64,000 bases of DNA, from positions 62,001 through 126,000 of the forward strand of contig NZ_JAGJCB010000005.1 in assembly GCF_017814435.1 (NCBI RefSeq). Direction: 5' to 3'. Shown here one piece after another: positions 17,102 through 27,415 of this stretch. Each line of letters begins with the position of its first letter. Position 1 is the first letter of the stretch. The DNA is from Mariniflexile gromovii. Lineage in GTDB: Bacteria > Bacteroidota > Bacteroidia > Flavobacteriales > Flavobacteriaceae. The notes below the pieces were generated by a model. The model saw only the letters and a program-made list of their open reading frames with translations, made no database searches and was not told where the DNA came from. A program made the translations under genes and the position numbers.

Positions 17102-18838
17102 TTAGAAATCAAACTTATAAGTAGCGCCCGCTAAAAACTGCGCCGCTTGCACAGGGAAGTTTTGCCATTTTTGATACGCTTTATTGCCTACATTATTACC
17201 TTTTGCAAATATGGAAAGTTGATTGTTTACATGATATCCTACGTGTAAATTGGCATCAAAATAACTATCTAGGTTTACTATTGTTGATGTAACCGTTATA
17301 CCATCATCAATACTCATTACATCTTTTCGTTCACCTACATAAAACAAATTGGCACCAGTAAACCACTTTTCACTTATCTGATAATCTAAAAACAAGGAGC
17401 CTTTAAAATTTGGCAAATTCCACGCTTCTGCTTGGTTTTCCGGTTTATACTTAAATGTTTCGCCTTTTAAAGATAATTTAAAGTTTCTGTTTACATCTAC
17501 ATTTATTTCACCGGAAACCGCTAAGGATCTTACATCATCATAAACAACACCAAAAGAGTTTCCGTATTGATAATCTTCACCATTTAACATATCAATGGAT
17601 GTTACATTGTTTATAAACATCGCTTTATTTCTATCGGCTAACAATCGTGCATTTAAATTATAACTCACATTACCGGTTACTTTTCCTTTTAACCCTACAT
17701 AAGTGTTAAAAATTTGATTGGTAGGAACTATAGATAAGGTTGGAGATACAAACGGATTTTCGCTAGCAAAACCATGATATGAATTTTGTATTAAATCGCC
17801 TTGAAGCCCTCCATAAGCAATCAACACATCGTCTACCAATCTATAGGTTGCTGTTACATTGGGGTATATAAAAATTTTATTCGCATTAGCTTCATTATCT
17901 CTCATATAAAACAACGATGCTCCTAAATTTAAGGTTAAATCGTCTTCAATTATTTGATACGTTGGAGAAATCCCTACTTGAAAATTCCCATAATTTAATT
18001 CTTCCGTTGTGTTATAACCTTTATCAAAACCACCACCTAAAAAATCAATAATCACGTCCGTTGAAATTTCATAGTCGTTAATAGGCACATCTACTTTACC
18101 TTTAAATACGAATCTGTTTTCTGCCGACCCCATATTATCAGCAAAATGTCTAAAGAGCACACTTCCAGAATTAATATAGGTATCCTCAAAAGTGATATCG
18201 GCGCCTAAATGGGCATTTAAAAAGGAATGCCCAACATCTAAAGTATTTATAAAACCTTCATTGTTTGCATAATTTTCTGGAAGCCCATACCAATTATAGG
18301 TTTGATATTGAAAACCACCTTCTACATTCCACGATAAATCCCGTAAACGCGATGCGTAATTTGCATTTATTTTTGAATCTAAAAAATTATCATCTGGAAG
18401 AATTCCTTCTATACCTCCACCAGAAGAATGATGACTGAAATAACCACCAACACTTTCGTTACGGCTAATGGCCTGGTTCAAATAAACTTCACCTAAAATT
18501 GTGGTATAACTACCAACACCTAAGGTTGCATAATTATCGAATAATTTTATAGGTTTGGCTTTCTCAACGGTTGCCGCTTTTCCTTTTGCGGGTGTAAACG
18601 TTGAAGCTACCGGAAACGAAAAAATATTGTATTTAATATCCTTTTTAGTCTGCGTAGTTTCATCATTTAAAGATGGCACTTCTTTCACTTTAAAAGCATC
18701 TGATATAGTTGGTGTATATGGTTTTACAACATCTATAACACCTGTATTGATGGTGTCGTTGGTTTTCTTTTGTGAAAACACAAGGGTTACACTTAATGTA
18801 AAAACGGCTAATAATATATTTTTTATGTGCTTACGCAT
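17102..18838 (-). CDS. TonB-receptor-like outer-membrane beta-barrel protein
   Basis: A 578-residue outer-membrane protein. A signal peptide (residues of about 1-22, LLAVFTLSVTLVFSQ) is followed by VIDVVKPYTPTISDAFKV, which resembles a short plug-like segment. The remainder is many alternating amphipathic strands and a C-terminal phenylalanine (ATYKFDF), the usual barrel-insertion signal. It is shorter than full TonB receptors and lacks a recognisable complete plug domain, so transport function is uncertain. The 1007-residue TPR protein gene is directly upstream on the same strand, and the pair is probably co-expressed. Annotation of homologues as TonB-dependent receptor is common but may be generous. 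Confidence 0.8.
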   Translation of the reverse strand: MRKHIKNILLAVFTLSVTLVFSQKKTNDTINTGVIDVVKPYTPTISDAFKVKEVPSLNDETTQTKKDIKYNIFSFPVASTFTPAKGKAATVEKAKPIKLFDNYATLGVGSYTTILGEVYLNQAISRNESVGGYFSHHSSGGGIEGILPDDNFLDSKINANYASRLRDLSWNVEGGFQYQTYNWYGLPENYANNEGFINTLDVGHSFLNAHLGADITFEDTYINSGSVLFRHFADNMGSAENRFVFKGKVDVPINDYEISTDVIIDFLGGGFDKGYNTTEELNYGNFQVGISPTYQIIEDDLTLNLGASLFYMRDNEANANKIFIYPNVTATYRLVDDVLIAYGGLQGDLIQNSYHGFASENPFVSPTLSIVPTNQIFNTYVGLKGKVTGNVSYNLNARLLADRNKAMFINNVTSIDMLNGEDYQYGNSFGVVYDDVRSLAVSGEINVDVNRNFKLSLKGETFKYKPENQAEAWNLPNFKGSLFLDYQISEKWFTGANLFYVGERKDVMSIDDGITVTSTIVNLDSYFDANLHVGYHVNNQLSIFAKGNNVGNKAYQKWQNFPVQAAQFLAGATYKFDF

Positions 18839-18850
18839 ACTTTTATATTT

Positions 18851-18984
18851 ACGAATTTTGAATTACGATTGACGATTTATTATGGAGGTCTCGACTGCGC
18901 TCGACCAGACAAACTAACGATTTACGATTTACGAATTTTGAATTTTTGATACTTTCAACTTCTAATATTCAACCTTTAATTTTA
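18851..18984 (+). repeat. ACGATTT/AAnnTTn word array with a nested REP-like repeat
   Basis: Two stretches of ACGATTT/ACGAATTTTGAATT words (18851-18881 and 18917-18948) are separated by a dispersed repeat with the core GGTCTCGACTGCGCTCGACC (about 18887-18906). Four heptamers follow (AACTTCT, AATATTC, AACCTTT, AATTTTA; 18957-18984), ending exactly on the stop codon of the TPR gene (minus strand, 18982-18984). Confidence 0.8.
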
Positions 18985-21900
18985 ATTCCCTGCTTGTACA
19001 GACGAATTGGTTTTGGCCTCTTGTGCTTTTATTTTACTCAACTCTGCTTTGGCTTCGGTAACAACATCATTAAATTCAGTGAAATTTTGAATCACACTTT
19101 CTAAAATATATGTGGCTTGAAACGCATCTTTTAAAGCATAAAAGTTTTTTGCCATAAGCACTAAACCTTTAGCACTGTAATACTTATACCCTGAAAAATC
19201 TTTTGCTAATTTTTGAATGGTTGTATTTGAAGCTTCGTATTTAGCATCTTTATTTTTAAAATAGGCGTTATAATACAATGCTTCAGCAGCAGTCTCACCG
19301 GTGGCAACACCTTCAACTTTGGCATAAGCTTCTTTTGCTTTGGTTTCATTACCCGTTTTTATGGCAGAACGTGCAATAATAACATTGGCATCTGCTTTAA
19401 TTTTATTATCAATAGTTGAACTTGCCAATACTTTTTCAGCATACGCTACCGCTTTGGTATAACTTTCTAATTGGTAATTCGCTTTCATTAAGTTTGATTG
19501 TGCAAACACCACATTTTGAGGAAAATTGGCCTCTTCTTCCAAACGTTCCAATAACGGAATAGCTTTGTTCCAGCTCTTGCTTTCTAAATAAAATTGTGAT
19601 AATCTGGACAAGGCTTCTTCCGTAAATTCACTTCTTGAAGCATCTACAACATATTTGTAATGAGGTGCAGCATTCTCCTTCAATCCTTTTTTATAATACA
19701 TTTGAGCCACATAAAAATGTGATTGTAAAGCATGCAAACCATTAGGAAATTGGTTTAAATATCCATTAAATTGGGTAATGGCTTTATCGGTATTATTGTC
19801 TAAATACTGTTTTTCGGCAGCTTCATAGGTAGCATTGTCTAAATCGGCATCGGTAACTTCTACATATTTTAAGGTTTTTACCCAAGAAGCGTATTCGTTA
19901 ACACGACCTAAATCGATATAAATTAAACGTGCAGTAGCCACCGCTTGCACCGCTTCAGGTGTTTCTGGATAATCGCTTGCCACTTGTTTAAACTTGGCTA
20001 GAGCTTGTTCGTTTTTACTAGCATTGTAATATACCAAACCTTGTCTTAAATGCGATTTTGGTACAAACGAACTCATTTTATATTCTGAATTCAAGCGATT
20101 GTACATTTGCATCGCCTTATCGGTATCACCATTTTTTACATAGGTGTTTCCTAATTCATACATAGCATCATCACGAAGTTTCGATTTTTGATACTCTGAA
20201 ATAAATTGTTCCAATTCTTTTATCTTTTTTGAATCTTGACCAATATAACCCGCACTTATCGCTTTTTGGAAAAAGGCATAATCAGCATCGGCAGCACCTA
20301 ACTTAATGGCACTTTCATAAGCATTTATGGCATTTTTATATTCACTTGAAACAAAGTTCGCATCGCCCAAACGCAAGTAAGCATCATGCAATCTTACATT
20401 ATCGGTTTTTTTATTGGATGCTATATATTGATTGAAATACTGTGCCGTTTGCGGATAATTTTTCAGCTTAAAATAAGTATAAGCTAAGTTATAATCGATG
20501 TTTTTATATTCTGGTGTTGATGCAGCAGCCGATTGTTGCTGAAACTGTTTGAAGCTTATTAATGCATCATTATAATTGGCTAAATTATAATCGGTCTCTG
20601 CTTTCCAAAAAGTGGCTCTTGCTGTAAAAGTAGCATCACGAGGTTCTTTTATTGACGAATCAAAAAGTGTTTTAGCTTCTGCAAAATTACCTTCATTATA
20701 TAATTCCAAACCTCTATAAAACGCCACTTTTTGATAGGCCGCTTTGTTTTCAAAACTTTTTTTACCTTCTAGAAGTTTCAATGCTTCTTTGTAATTTTTA
20801 GAGGTGATATAGGAATCTATCAACAAGGTTTCAATTTCTTCTCTATAAGTTGTTTTTGGGTATTTATCTAAGTAACCTGACAAAACTTGTGGTGCCGATT
20901 GGTATGGATTTCCAATATCATAACTAATTTTAGCATAGTTTAAATAGGCATCTTCCTGAATTTTTAAATCGAAATCCATTTCCGATGCATTTTTAAACGC
21001 ATTTAAAGCTTCCTGTTTTTTACCTAATTTAATATAACTTTCACCCAAATGATAATAGGCATTTTGGGCTATGGAATTGGTACCACCTATAATTTTATTG
21101 AACTCTGAAATGGCTTTTTCATAATGCCCTTGTTTGTAATGCGCGTAACCAAGTTGGTAAAAATCGGTATTGCTCCACTTCCCTTTTACGCCTTTGTAAG
21201 CTTGTAAATACGGAATGGCTTCATCGTATTTTTTTAAATTAAAATAACTTTCACCTATAATTTTTGAAAGTTCGGATACTTCATTCGCATCGCTTGTTTT
21301 CAATTTTGATTTTGCTAATTGAATGGCTTTTTCAAAATTTCCAAGTTTAAAGTTCAAGTCGGCTTGATAATAAGACAACTTTTCTTTGTATTGTTCCTGG
21401 TTACTTACTTGATCGAAATATTTATTGGCATTATCATAATCATCACCTTCATAAGCCATAAAACCAATGTAATATTTAGCTTGCGAACCATATTCTTTCG
21501 AATTTTCAACACGTGTTAAATACTGCTTCGCTTCTTTATATTGTTTACTTGAAAATGCCGAATAACCGTTGTTGAAATAAAACTTTTGTTTTTCAGCTCT
21601 TCCCAATCCGCTTTCATCTACTTTATCGTACCATTTTCTGGCATGAGCATATTTTCCGTTTACAAAATAATAATCGGCCACATCCATAAATGCGGTATTA
21701 CGTTTTGTACTTGTTGGGTAATCTTCAACAAAATTTTCAACCAATTGGTCGGCATTTTGCTGGTTTAAACGCACGGCGCAATTGGCAATATAATAAGCGC
21801 AATCGGACAACAAAACGGTTTCTTTGGTGTTTTTCTTCACACTACCAAATAAGGATTGTGCTGCAAGATATTGCTGGTTATTATAAAGTGTCAAGGCTTT

Positions 21901-22005
21901 TTGATATTCTGCTAAATTACTTGTGTAAGTGGCAGATTGTTGTGCCCATATTTGAAAACTAAAACTTATGGCAACCAAAAGGGAAATGCTCTTTTTTATA
22001 GTCAT
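18982..22005 (-). CDS. Large tetratricopeptide-repeat exported protein
   Basis: A 1007-residue periplasmic or outer-membrane-associated protein built almost wholly of TPR motifs. A signal peptide (about residues 1-21, ISLLVAISFSFQIWAQ) is followed by more than fifteen TPR-like helix pairs. Clear examples are SDFYQLGYAHYKQGHYEKAI-type segments with the Y/A/G/Y/A pattern, and EDYPTSTKRNTAFMDVADYYF, which resembles the YfgL/BamD-type repeats. The ATG at 22005 (MTIKKS) is preferred over a TTG 6 bp upstream. It most likely scaffolds an envelope complex. The downstream barrel gene is the natural partner candidate. Confidence 0.88.
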   Translation of the reverse strand: MTIKKSISLLVAISFSFQIWAQQSATYTSNLAEYQKALTLYNNQQYLAAQSLFGSVKKNTKETVLLSDCAYYIANCAVRLNQQNADQLVENFVEDYPTSTKRNTAFMDVADYYFVNGKYAHARKWYDKVDESGLGRAEKQKFYFNNGYSAFSSKQYKEAKQYLTRVENSKEYGSQAKYYIGFMAYEGDDYDNANKYFDQVSNQEQYKEKLSYYQADLNFKLGNFEKAIQLAKSKLKTSDANEVSELSKIIGESYFNLKKYDEAIPYLQAYKGVKGKWSNTDFYQLGYAHYKQGHYEKAISEFNKIIGGTNSIAQNAYYHLGESYIKLGKKQEALNAFKNASEMDFDLKIQEDAYLNYAKISYDIGNPYQSAPQVLSGYLDKYPKTTYREEIETLLIDSYITSKNYKEALKLLEGKKSFENKAAYQKVAFYRGLELYNEGNFAEAKTLFDSSIKEPRDATFTARATFWKAETDYNLANYNDALISFKQFQQQSAAASTPEYKNIDYNLAYTYFKLKNYPQTAQYFNQYIASNKKTDNVRLHDAYLRLGDANFVSSEYKNAINAYESAIKLGAADADYAFFQKAISAGYIGQDSKKIKELEQFISEYQKSKLRDDAMYELGNTYVKNGDTDKAMQMYNRLNSEYKMSSFVPKSHLRQGLVYYNASKNEQALAKFKQVASDYPETPEAVQAVATARLIYIDLGRVNEYASWVKTLKYVEVTDADLDNATYEAAEKQYLDNNTDKAITQFNGYLNQFPNGLHALQSHFYVAQMYYKKGLKENAAPHYKYVVDASRSEFTEEALSRLSQFYLESKSWNKAIPLLERLEEEANFPQNVVFAQSNLMKANYQLESYTKAVAYAEKVLASSTIDNKIKADANVIIARSAIKTGNETKAKEAYAKVEGVATGETAAEALYYNAYFKNKDAKYEASNTTIQKLAKDFSGYKYYSAKGLVLMAKNFYALKDAFQATYILESVIQNFTEFNDVVTEAKAELSKIKAQEAKTNSSVQAGN

Positions 22006-22117
22006 TAACAATTTATTTTTAATTTGGAATCAAAGATAATTTAATATAAATCCTATAACGCAACAATCGTGCTATAATTATAAACCAAGTTATTAAAAGT
22101 TTAAAAAAAGGAAAAAA

Positions 22118-22237
22118 GTCGCAGTCTCCGTTTTCAGTTACAGCAAATAAAAAAATTTGAAACTCTGCTACTTTGAAACTCTGCCACTTTGAAACTTTGA
22201 AACTTTTTACCTTTTAACTTTCAACTTTCAACTTTTA
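22118..22237 (+). repeat. Mixed 6-8 bp word array between divergent genes
   Basis: The 269-bp gap between the TPR gene and ftsE starts with degenerate GACTGN-type hexamers (reverse strand; GTCGCAGTCTCCG region), then ACTTTGAA octamers (22158-22205) and AACTTTC/AACTTTT heptamers (22210-22237). The last unit ends about 38 bp before the ftsE start, so the array lies in its promoter region. Confidence 0.8.
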
Positions 22238-22274
22238 TATAATACTTTTACAGCACAAAAATTAATTCCAAATT

Positions 22275-22958
22275 ATGTCTACTCCTATTTTAAAATTAAA
22301 AGATGTTTCTATATATCAAGGTGATAGCTTAGTACTTTCTAAAGTGAATGTTGAAATTAACAAAGGCGATTTTGTTTATTTAATTGGAAAAACGGGCTCC
22401 GGGAAAAGTAGTTTTATGAAAACACTTTACGGCGATTTATCTTTAACCGAAGGCGAAGGACATATTGTAGATTTCAATTTAAAAACATTAAAAGAAAAGG
22501 ACATCCCTTATTTAAGAAGAAAATTGGGAGTTGTTTTTCAAGATTTTAAATTACTGCCGGACAGCACTATAAACGATAATTTACTATTTGTTTTAAGGGC
22601 AACTGGATGGAAAGACAAGGCCGAAATGAATACCCGTGTTGAAGAAGTTTTGAACAAAGTAGATATGAAAACCAAAGGGTTTAAATATCCGCACGAACTT
22701 TCGGGAGGTGAACAACAACGTGTTGCCATAGCCAGAGCACTACTTAACAACCCAGAACTTATACTTGCTGATGAGCCTACTGGTAACCTAGACCCACAAA
22801 CCAGCATTGAAGTTATGGAGGTTTTACAGGAAATAAACAAAAACGGCAACACCATTTTAATGGCTACCCACGATTATGCATTGCTTTTAAAATACCCAAG
22901 CAAAACCTTGAAGTGCGATGATAGTCAAGTTTTTGAGGTGGTGCAGAGGAAAGGGTAA
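22275..22958 (+). CDS. ftsE: Cell division ATP-binding protein FtsE
   Basis: A 227-residue ABC ATPase. Walker A GKTGSGKS lies at residues 38-45, the Q-loop FQDFKLLPD near 88-96, the signature LSGGEQQRVAIARALL near 141-156, Walker B LILADEPTGNLD just after, and the H-loop ATHD near 198. FtsE forms a complex with the permease FtsX at the division septum and activates peptidoglycan hydrolases. No ftsX is adjacent, which is normal in Bacteroidota. Related LolD-type ATPases are the main alternative; the short form and the SVYQGDSLVLSKVNVEINKG-like start favour FtsE. Two glycosyltransferase genes follow with 2-bp and 1-bp gaps. Confidence 0.88.
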   Translation: MSTPILKLKDVSIYQGDSLVLSKVNVEINKGDFVYLIGKTGSGKSSFMKTLYGDLSLTEGEGHIVDFNLKTLKEKDIPYLRRKLGVVFQDFKLLPDSTINDNLLFVLRATGWKDKAEMNTRVEEVLNKVDMKTKGFKYPHELSGGEQQRVAIARALLNNPELILADEPTGNLDPQTSIEVMEVLQEINKNGNTILMATHDYALLLKYPSKTLKCDDSQVFEVVQRKG

Positions 22959-22960
22959 TT

Positions 22961-23851
22961 ATGCTTTCAATTTTAATTCCAACATATAACTATGATATTA
23001 CAAGCCTCCTGCTTGAAATTCATAAACAGGTTACTGGAACTAATATTAAATTTGAAATTATTTGCTTAGATGATAAATCTGAGATACATGTAGTTGAAAA
23101 CAAAAAAACCGTTGACACACTTCTTCATACTAAAATCATAATTTCTGATGAAAATTTGGGTAGAATAAAAGCAAGGCAAGTATTATCGGATGAAGCAATT
23201 TACGAGTGGCTTTTGTTTTTAGATGCTGATGTAATGCCCAAATCTGAGAAATTTATTGAAAAGTATGTTAAGACACTAGATTCTAACTACGAAGCCATAT
23301 TTGGTGGTTTTGCTTATTCATCTACAAAACCCGACAACAAGTCTGTTTTACGTTGGAAGTATGGTAAAACATTTGAAGAAGTTGATGCTAAAAAAAGAAA
23401 CACAAAACCACATCAGCTAATTATTTCTGCTAACTTTTTAATTAAAAAACCTATTTTTAACAAAATCAACAGAAAAATTGACAGAAAAAGTTATGGGTTG
23501 GACAATTATTTTGCGGCATTATTAAAACAACAAAATGTAAATGTTTTACATTTAAATAACGAAGTTTATCATTATGGCCTTGAAAGTAGCGCTACGTATT
23601 TAAACAAATTGGAGGAAGCTATAGTTACTTTATTATGGATGTATAACAAGGAAAGAATATTTGATCACCATAATAAGTTACTAACCATGTTCGTTTTTTT
23701 TAAAAAATTTAAATTAAATTACCCCATGGCACTTTTCCATAGAATTTTCAACTTAATAATGAAGAAAAACTTAGTGAGCAACCATCCAAATATGTTTTTG
23801 TTACAGGTATATAAACTTTCATATATATGCCATAAAGATTTGCACCCGTAG
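22961..23851 (+). CDS. Family 2 glycosyltransferase
   Basis: A 296-residue GT-A-fold enzyme. It starts MLSILIPTYNYD, has the nucleotide-binding LDDKSE at about residues 43-48 and the DxD-type metal site FLDADVMP at about 89-96. The region SANFLIKKPIFNKI ... GLDNYFAALLKQ corresponds to the acceptor half. The C-terminal 60 residues are basic with short hydrophobic runs, so peripheral membrane attachment is possible. It starts 2 bp after the ftsE stop, so it is probably read from the same transcript. It is expected to transfer a sugar to a surface-polysaccharide or lipid-linked intermediate; neither donor nor acceptor can be read from sequence. Confidence 0.88.
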   Translation: MLSILIPTYNYDITSLLLEIHKQVTGTNIKFEIICLDDKSEIHVVENKKTVDTLLHTKIIISDENLGRIKARQVLSDEAIYEWLLFLDADVMPKSEKFIEKYVKTLDSNYEAIFGGFAYSSTKPDNKSVLRWKYGKTFEEVDAKKRNTKPHQLIISANFLIKKPIFNKINRKIDRKSYGLDNYFAALLKQQNVNVLHLNNEVYHYGLESSATYLNKLEEAIVTLLWMYNKERIFDHHNKLLTMFVFFKKFKLNYPMALFHRIFNLIMKKNLVSNHPNMFLLQVYKLSYICHKDLHP

Positions 23852-23852
23852 T

Positions 23853-24803
23853 ATGGACAAAAAACCTTTTTTTTCTGTAGTTATACCTCTATATAATAAA
23901 GAAGATTATATTGAAGATACTTTAAAAAGTGTCTTTGCCCAAACATTTAGTGATTTTGAGGTAATTATTATAAACGATGGTTGCACAGATAAAACCATGG
24001 ACATTGTTCATCATTTTAAAGATCCAAGACTAAAAATATTCAACCAATTAAATGCAGGGCTCTCCATAGCTAGGAATAATGGTATAAAAAAAGCTACCAC
24101 AGACTATATTGCTTTTATAGATGGAGATGATTTATGGGGCAGCAACCATCTGCAACAGCTTTATGATTTAATTAAACTCTATCCAAATAAAGGCTTATAC
24201 TCTACAGGATATACCATACAAAAATCAAAAAAAACAAGTCACAGGGCTCAATTCAATGATTTACCAAAAAATTTTAAAGGAGTGGTTCCTAATTTTTTTA
24301 AACATTCTTTACAGCATTGTGTAGCTTGGGTTGGCAGTATTTGTATACCTACAAAAGTACTGGAGGAAATGGATTATTTTGACCCTGAAATTTTTTCTGA
24401 ACAAGACACAGATTTATATATCAAAATGGCCCTTAATAATTATGAATTTGTTTTAGATGATACATCTGCAAGTGCTGTACATAATAAAACAATGTCCAAC
24501 AATCTTTCAAATTATAAATTCAAGACCAAAATACCCAAACTATTATTTTCGTATAAAGCTTCAGAATTGGAAAACCATCACTTAAAAAAATATATGGACT
24601 CCAACAGGTTTTCAACTATTGTGTTTTTTAAATTATCTTCCAACAAGGAATTAGAGCGCCAATTGAAGAAAGATATAGAGGTAAAAAACCTGACTCCATT
24701 ACAAAGATTGGTTATTAACTCTCCAGATTTTTTAGTGAAAATTTTATTTTATTTAAAGGATAAACTAAAATTAAATCCATTTGTTCTATTTAAACAAAAA
24801 TAA
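23853..24803 (+). CDS. Family 2 glycosyltransferase
   Basis: A 316-residue GT2 enzyme with a canonical start, FSVVIPLYNKEDYIEDTLKS. The motifs VIINDGCTDKTMDIV (around residues 38-52) and DYIAFIDGDDLW (DxD, around 86-97) follow, then the EQDTDLYIKMAL acceptor-side acidic motif around 180-191. It is adjacent to the preceding GT2 gene (1-bp gap), and its stop codon abuts the stop of the convergent GT4 gene. It probably builds the same polysaccharide. The C-terminus is Lys/Leu-rich and may associate with the membrane. Confidence 0.9.
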   Translation: MDKKPFFSVVIPLYNKEDYIEDTLKSVFAQTFSDFEVIIINDGCTDKTMDIVHHFKDPRLKIFNQLNAGLSIARNNGIKKATTDYIAFIDGDDLWGSNHLQQLYDLIKLYPNKGLYSTGYTIQKSKKTSHRAQFNDLPKNFKGVVPNFFKHSLQHCVAWVGSICIPTKVLEEMDYFDPEIFSEQDTDLYIKMALNNYEFVLDDTSASAVHNKTMSNNLSNYKFKTKIPKLLFSYKASELENHHLKKYMDSNRFSTIVFFKLSSNKELERQLKKDIEVKNLTPLQRLVINSPDFLVKILFYLKDKLKLNPFVLFKQK

Positions 24804-25874
24804 TCAAGCTATATGTGCATCCAAAAGTTCAACCCACTGGTTTAAAATTTTTTCTTCTGTAAAAAGTAAGTTATTGTTTTCCAAATGAGCCTTGAGGCTT
24901 TTATAAAATTCATTATCCAAAAGCTTGTTCAATGCATTTGTCATTGCTAAAGCATCCTGATTTTTAACCAAAATCCCATTTACTTCATTTTGAATAATTT
25001 CGTTTGGACCACTTTTACAATCAAAAGAAACAACAGGTGTTTTAAGGCTTAAGGCTTCAATTAAAACCATAGGAAAACCTTCGCTTTCACTTGTCATAAC
25101 CAATGCTTTAGCTTGTTTTATAAACGGGTTCACATTACTATGAAATCCTTTTAAAATTATACTAGATTCTAAATTCTTTTCTTTGATTAAACTTTCCAAA
25201 TGATACCTTTGACTGCCTTCTCCAAATATGAGTAGTTTTATGTTAGCTTTTGATAGTTTTGATGCACTATAGCTATTTATTAATACATCAAACTGTTTAA
25301 TTTTTTCCAATCTACCAACAGCAATTATGTAGTCAAAACCTAGATTGTTTATTTTAACTTCTTCATTCTTAAAAATGGGATAGTTATAAATAATTTGGCT
25401 ATCAAAGTTTAATTTTTTCTTAACCTGATCTCTAACCTCTTTACTTACAGACACAAAGACCCTGTTTTTAACTAGAGTTCGTTTAGACAAAAAAGGAATA
25501 GAAGAGCAAGGAAAATATAAAGACAACTTAAAATGATGAACGCAATAAACAACTAAATTATTCTTAAAAACAAAATTTGAAAACATAAACTCTTTAAACC
25601 AATGCATGCGCACTCGGTGGTCTAGTATGACATCAAAATTTTGAGTTTCAAAATAATTCTTAAATTTTATCAATGATTTAAGTCTTGAATTTTTTGCTTT
25701 TACTTCACCAAAATTATACAGATTACCCTTATAGTCGTATTTTATATCATCTCTCATGGATACAATGGTAACATCATAGTTTTTTTTGGCGAGAGAAATA
25801 GATAGGTTACCAACCATTTTTTCGGCACCTCCAGAACTGAGTCTATCTGTAAGTAAACATATTTTTTTACTCAT
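24804..25874 (-). CDS. Family 4 glycosyltransferase
   Basis: A 356-residue GT-B enzyme. The N-terminal domain starts ICLLTDRLSSGGAEKMVGNLS, the nucleotide-sugar half starts IAVGRLEKIKQFDVLINS, and the ExxxxxxxE-type donor motif lies at SESEGFPMVLIEALSLKTPVVSFDCKS, typical of GT4. It overlaps the upstream phosphoethanolamine-transferase-like gene by 8 bp, so they are translationally coupled. It likely acts on lipid-linked sugars at the inner membrane in the surface-polysaccharide pathway. Confidence 0.92.
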   Translation of the reverse strand: MSKKICLLTDRLSSGGAEKMVGNLSISLAKKNYDVTIVSMRDDIKYDYKGNLYNFGEVKAKNSRLKSLIKFKNYFETQNFDVILDHRVRMHWFKEFMFSNFVFKNNLVVYCVHHFKLSLYFPCSSIPFLSKRTLVKNRVFVSVSKEVRDQVKKKLNFDSQIIYNYPIFKNEEVKINNLGFDYIIAVGRLEKIKQFDVLINSYSASKLSKANIKLLIFGEGSQRYHLESLIKEKNLESSIILKGFHSNVNPFIKQAKALVMTSESEGFPMVLIEALSLKTPVVSFDCKSGPNEIIQNEVNGILVKNQDALAMTNALNKLLDNEFYKSLKAHLENNNLLFTEEKILNQWVELLDAHIA

Positions 25875-27414
25875 GTTTTGTTGTGAAATATGTGTCGTAA
25901 TCTTTACCTGTTACAACAATTCGTTTTCGTTCTTTAAATGTATTGCTAAAAATACTTTTTGAAAAATCCATGTTTTTATACTTTACACCAAAAAGATGCC
26001 CCAAACTTTCATATAAATGATCTGCCATAAATTTACGGTTGGGCACATATTCAAAATCGGTTGGTAATTCAAAATCTTTGGATGTCCAAACTATAAATGG
26101 AATATCGAACATGTTCTTTTTTAAATTTGATTCATTGCGTCCAATAAAATCGCCATCATCATACACATTTTCACCATGATCGGATATATAAACCAATGCG
26201 TTTTTACCTTGTTCCTTTTTTAAACTTTTTAAAATTGAATAAACAATGAAATCATTATAAAGTACCGCATTATCATACTGATTTTTAACTTTTTTCTTTT
26301 CTGAATCAGTCTTAATGTCGTATTTATTAAAAGTTGATGGATAGCGCTTAAAATAATCAAAATGAGTACCAATTAATCTAATAAAAATAACTTTTTTTCC
26401 TGGTTCTTTTAAGATTTCATCATATTTTGGTAATAAAATTTCATCTAAAACACTGGTATTTTTATCTATTTTATGATTGTAAAATTTAAAAAAATCTGCT
26501 GTTGCTGCAATTTTACTTATCGCATTATCATGATAACTAATGGGCCTTTGGTTTGACAACCAATAAGTTTTATAACCTGCTAGGCTAAAGATGCTTATTA
26601 TGTTTGTTTTATCGTGAATATTGGAATCATTAGACAACGATGTTAGCATTTTTGGCACTGCTTTAAGCGTAAAGACATCTGAAGAAATAACATTGTTGTA
26701 AACGAACAAACTATCTTTAAACGCAGTTAAATTGGGTGTGTTTTGCCTATAATAACCATATAATCCCATATGATGACTTGTGGTAGATTCGCCTAAAACC
26801 ACCACCAAAACATCATTGTGGTTTTTTAGTTCAATATCTTCTTTTTTAATACTGGCATTTAATTTAAAATCACGTTGCAAATCATAATATCCGTAAGCAC
26901 CTCTTACTATATTGTGGTATGCGTTGCTTTCTATAAGGCCTGTAAATTTTAATAGAATAGTTAATGCTAAAATGATAGTTAAACCAATTAAAAAAACCTT
27001 TGCTGATTTTCTTTCTTCTTGATTCCTTTTTAAAAGGAAAAAAGATACTACCATTAAAGCAATGAAGACAACAATACCCATATTATTGTACGAGTGCACA
27101 AACTCCTTGAGTTCTCCTTTTGAGGACTCGATAAGCACATACATAAAAGATGAAGTGAAATTAGAGGAAACCGCCATATAGGATGCGCCTTCTAAAGCGA
27201 AATAAAACACATAAAGTGCTAAAATGCAATTTTTGTAAAACTGCTTTTTAAAAACATTCGTGTTTAATGCAATATAAACAATGATACAGAAAATTAAATC
27301 TTCAAATACATCCTCATAATTTAATAGTTTATACCCAACAGTAATAAACAGGAAAATGTACTTTAAAAATAAAGGTAAGAGGAAAACTAAAAATGGTTTA
27401 ATTTTTTTTAACAT
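25867..27414 (-). CDS. Phosphoethanolamine transferase-like (sulfatase-fold) membrane enzyme
   Basis: A 515-residue membrane enzyme with four to five N-terminal helices (residues of about 8-165) and a periplasmic alkaline-phosphatase-fold domain. The catalytic Thr is in VVLGESTTSHHMGLYGY, and metal ligands appear in GTHFDYFKRYP and YISDHGENVYDDGDF. This set is typical of EptA/OpgE-type transferases that move phosphoethanolamine from phosphatidylethanolamine to lipid A or glycans. In this cluster the acceptor is more likely the glycan made by the neighbouring glycosyltransferases. An LTA-synthase-like or sulfatase activity cannot be excluded from sequence alone. It starts 1 bp after the stop of the second flippase. 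Confidence 0.85.
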   Translation of the reverse strand: MLKKIKPFLVFLLPLFLKYIFLFITVGYKLLNYEDVFEDLIFCIIVYIALNTNVFKKQFYKNCILALYVFYFALEGASYMAVSSNFTSSFMYVLIESSKGELKEFVHSYNNMGIVVFIALMVVSFFLLKRNQEERKSAKVFLIGLTIILALTILLKFTGLIESNAYHNIVRGAYGYYDLQRDFKLNASIKKEDIELKNHNDVLVVVLGESTTSHHMGLYGYYRQNTPNLTAFKDSLFVYNNVISSDVFTLKAVPKMLTSLSNDSNIHDKTNIISIFSLAGYKTYWLSNQRPISYHDNAISKIAATADFFKFYNHKIDKNTSVLDEILLPKYDEILKEPGKKVIFIRLIGTHFDYFKRYPSTFNKYDIKTDSEKKKVKNQYDNAVLYNDFIVYSILKSLKKEQGKNALVYISDHGENVYDDGDFIGRNESNLKKNMFDIPFIVWTSKDFELPTDFEYVPNRKFMADHLYESLGHLFGVKYKNMDFSKSIFSNTFKERKRIVVTGKDYDTYFTTKHE

Positions 27415-27415
27415 A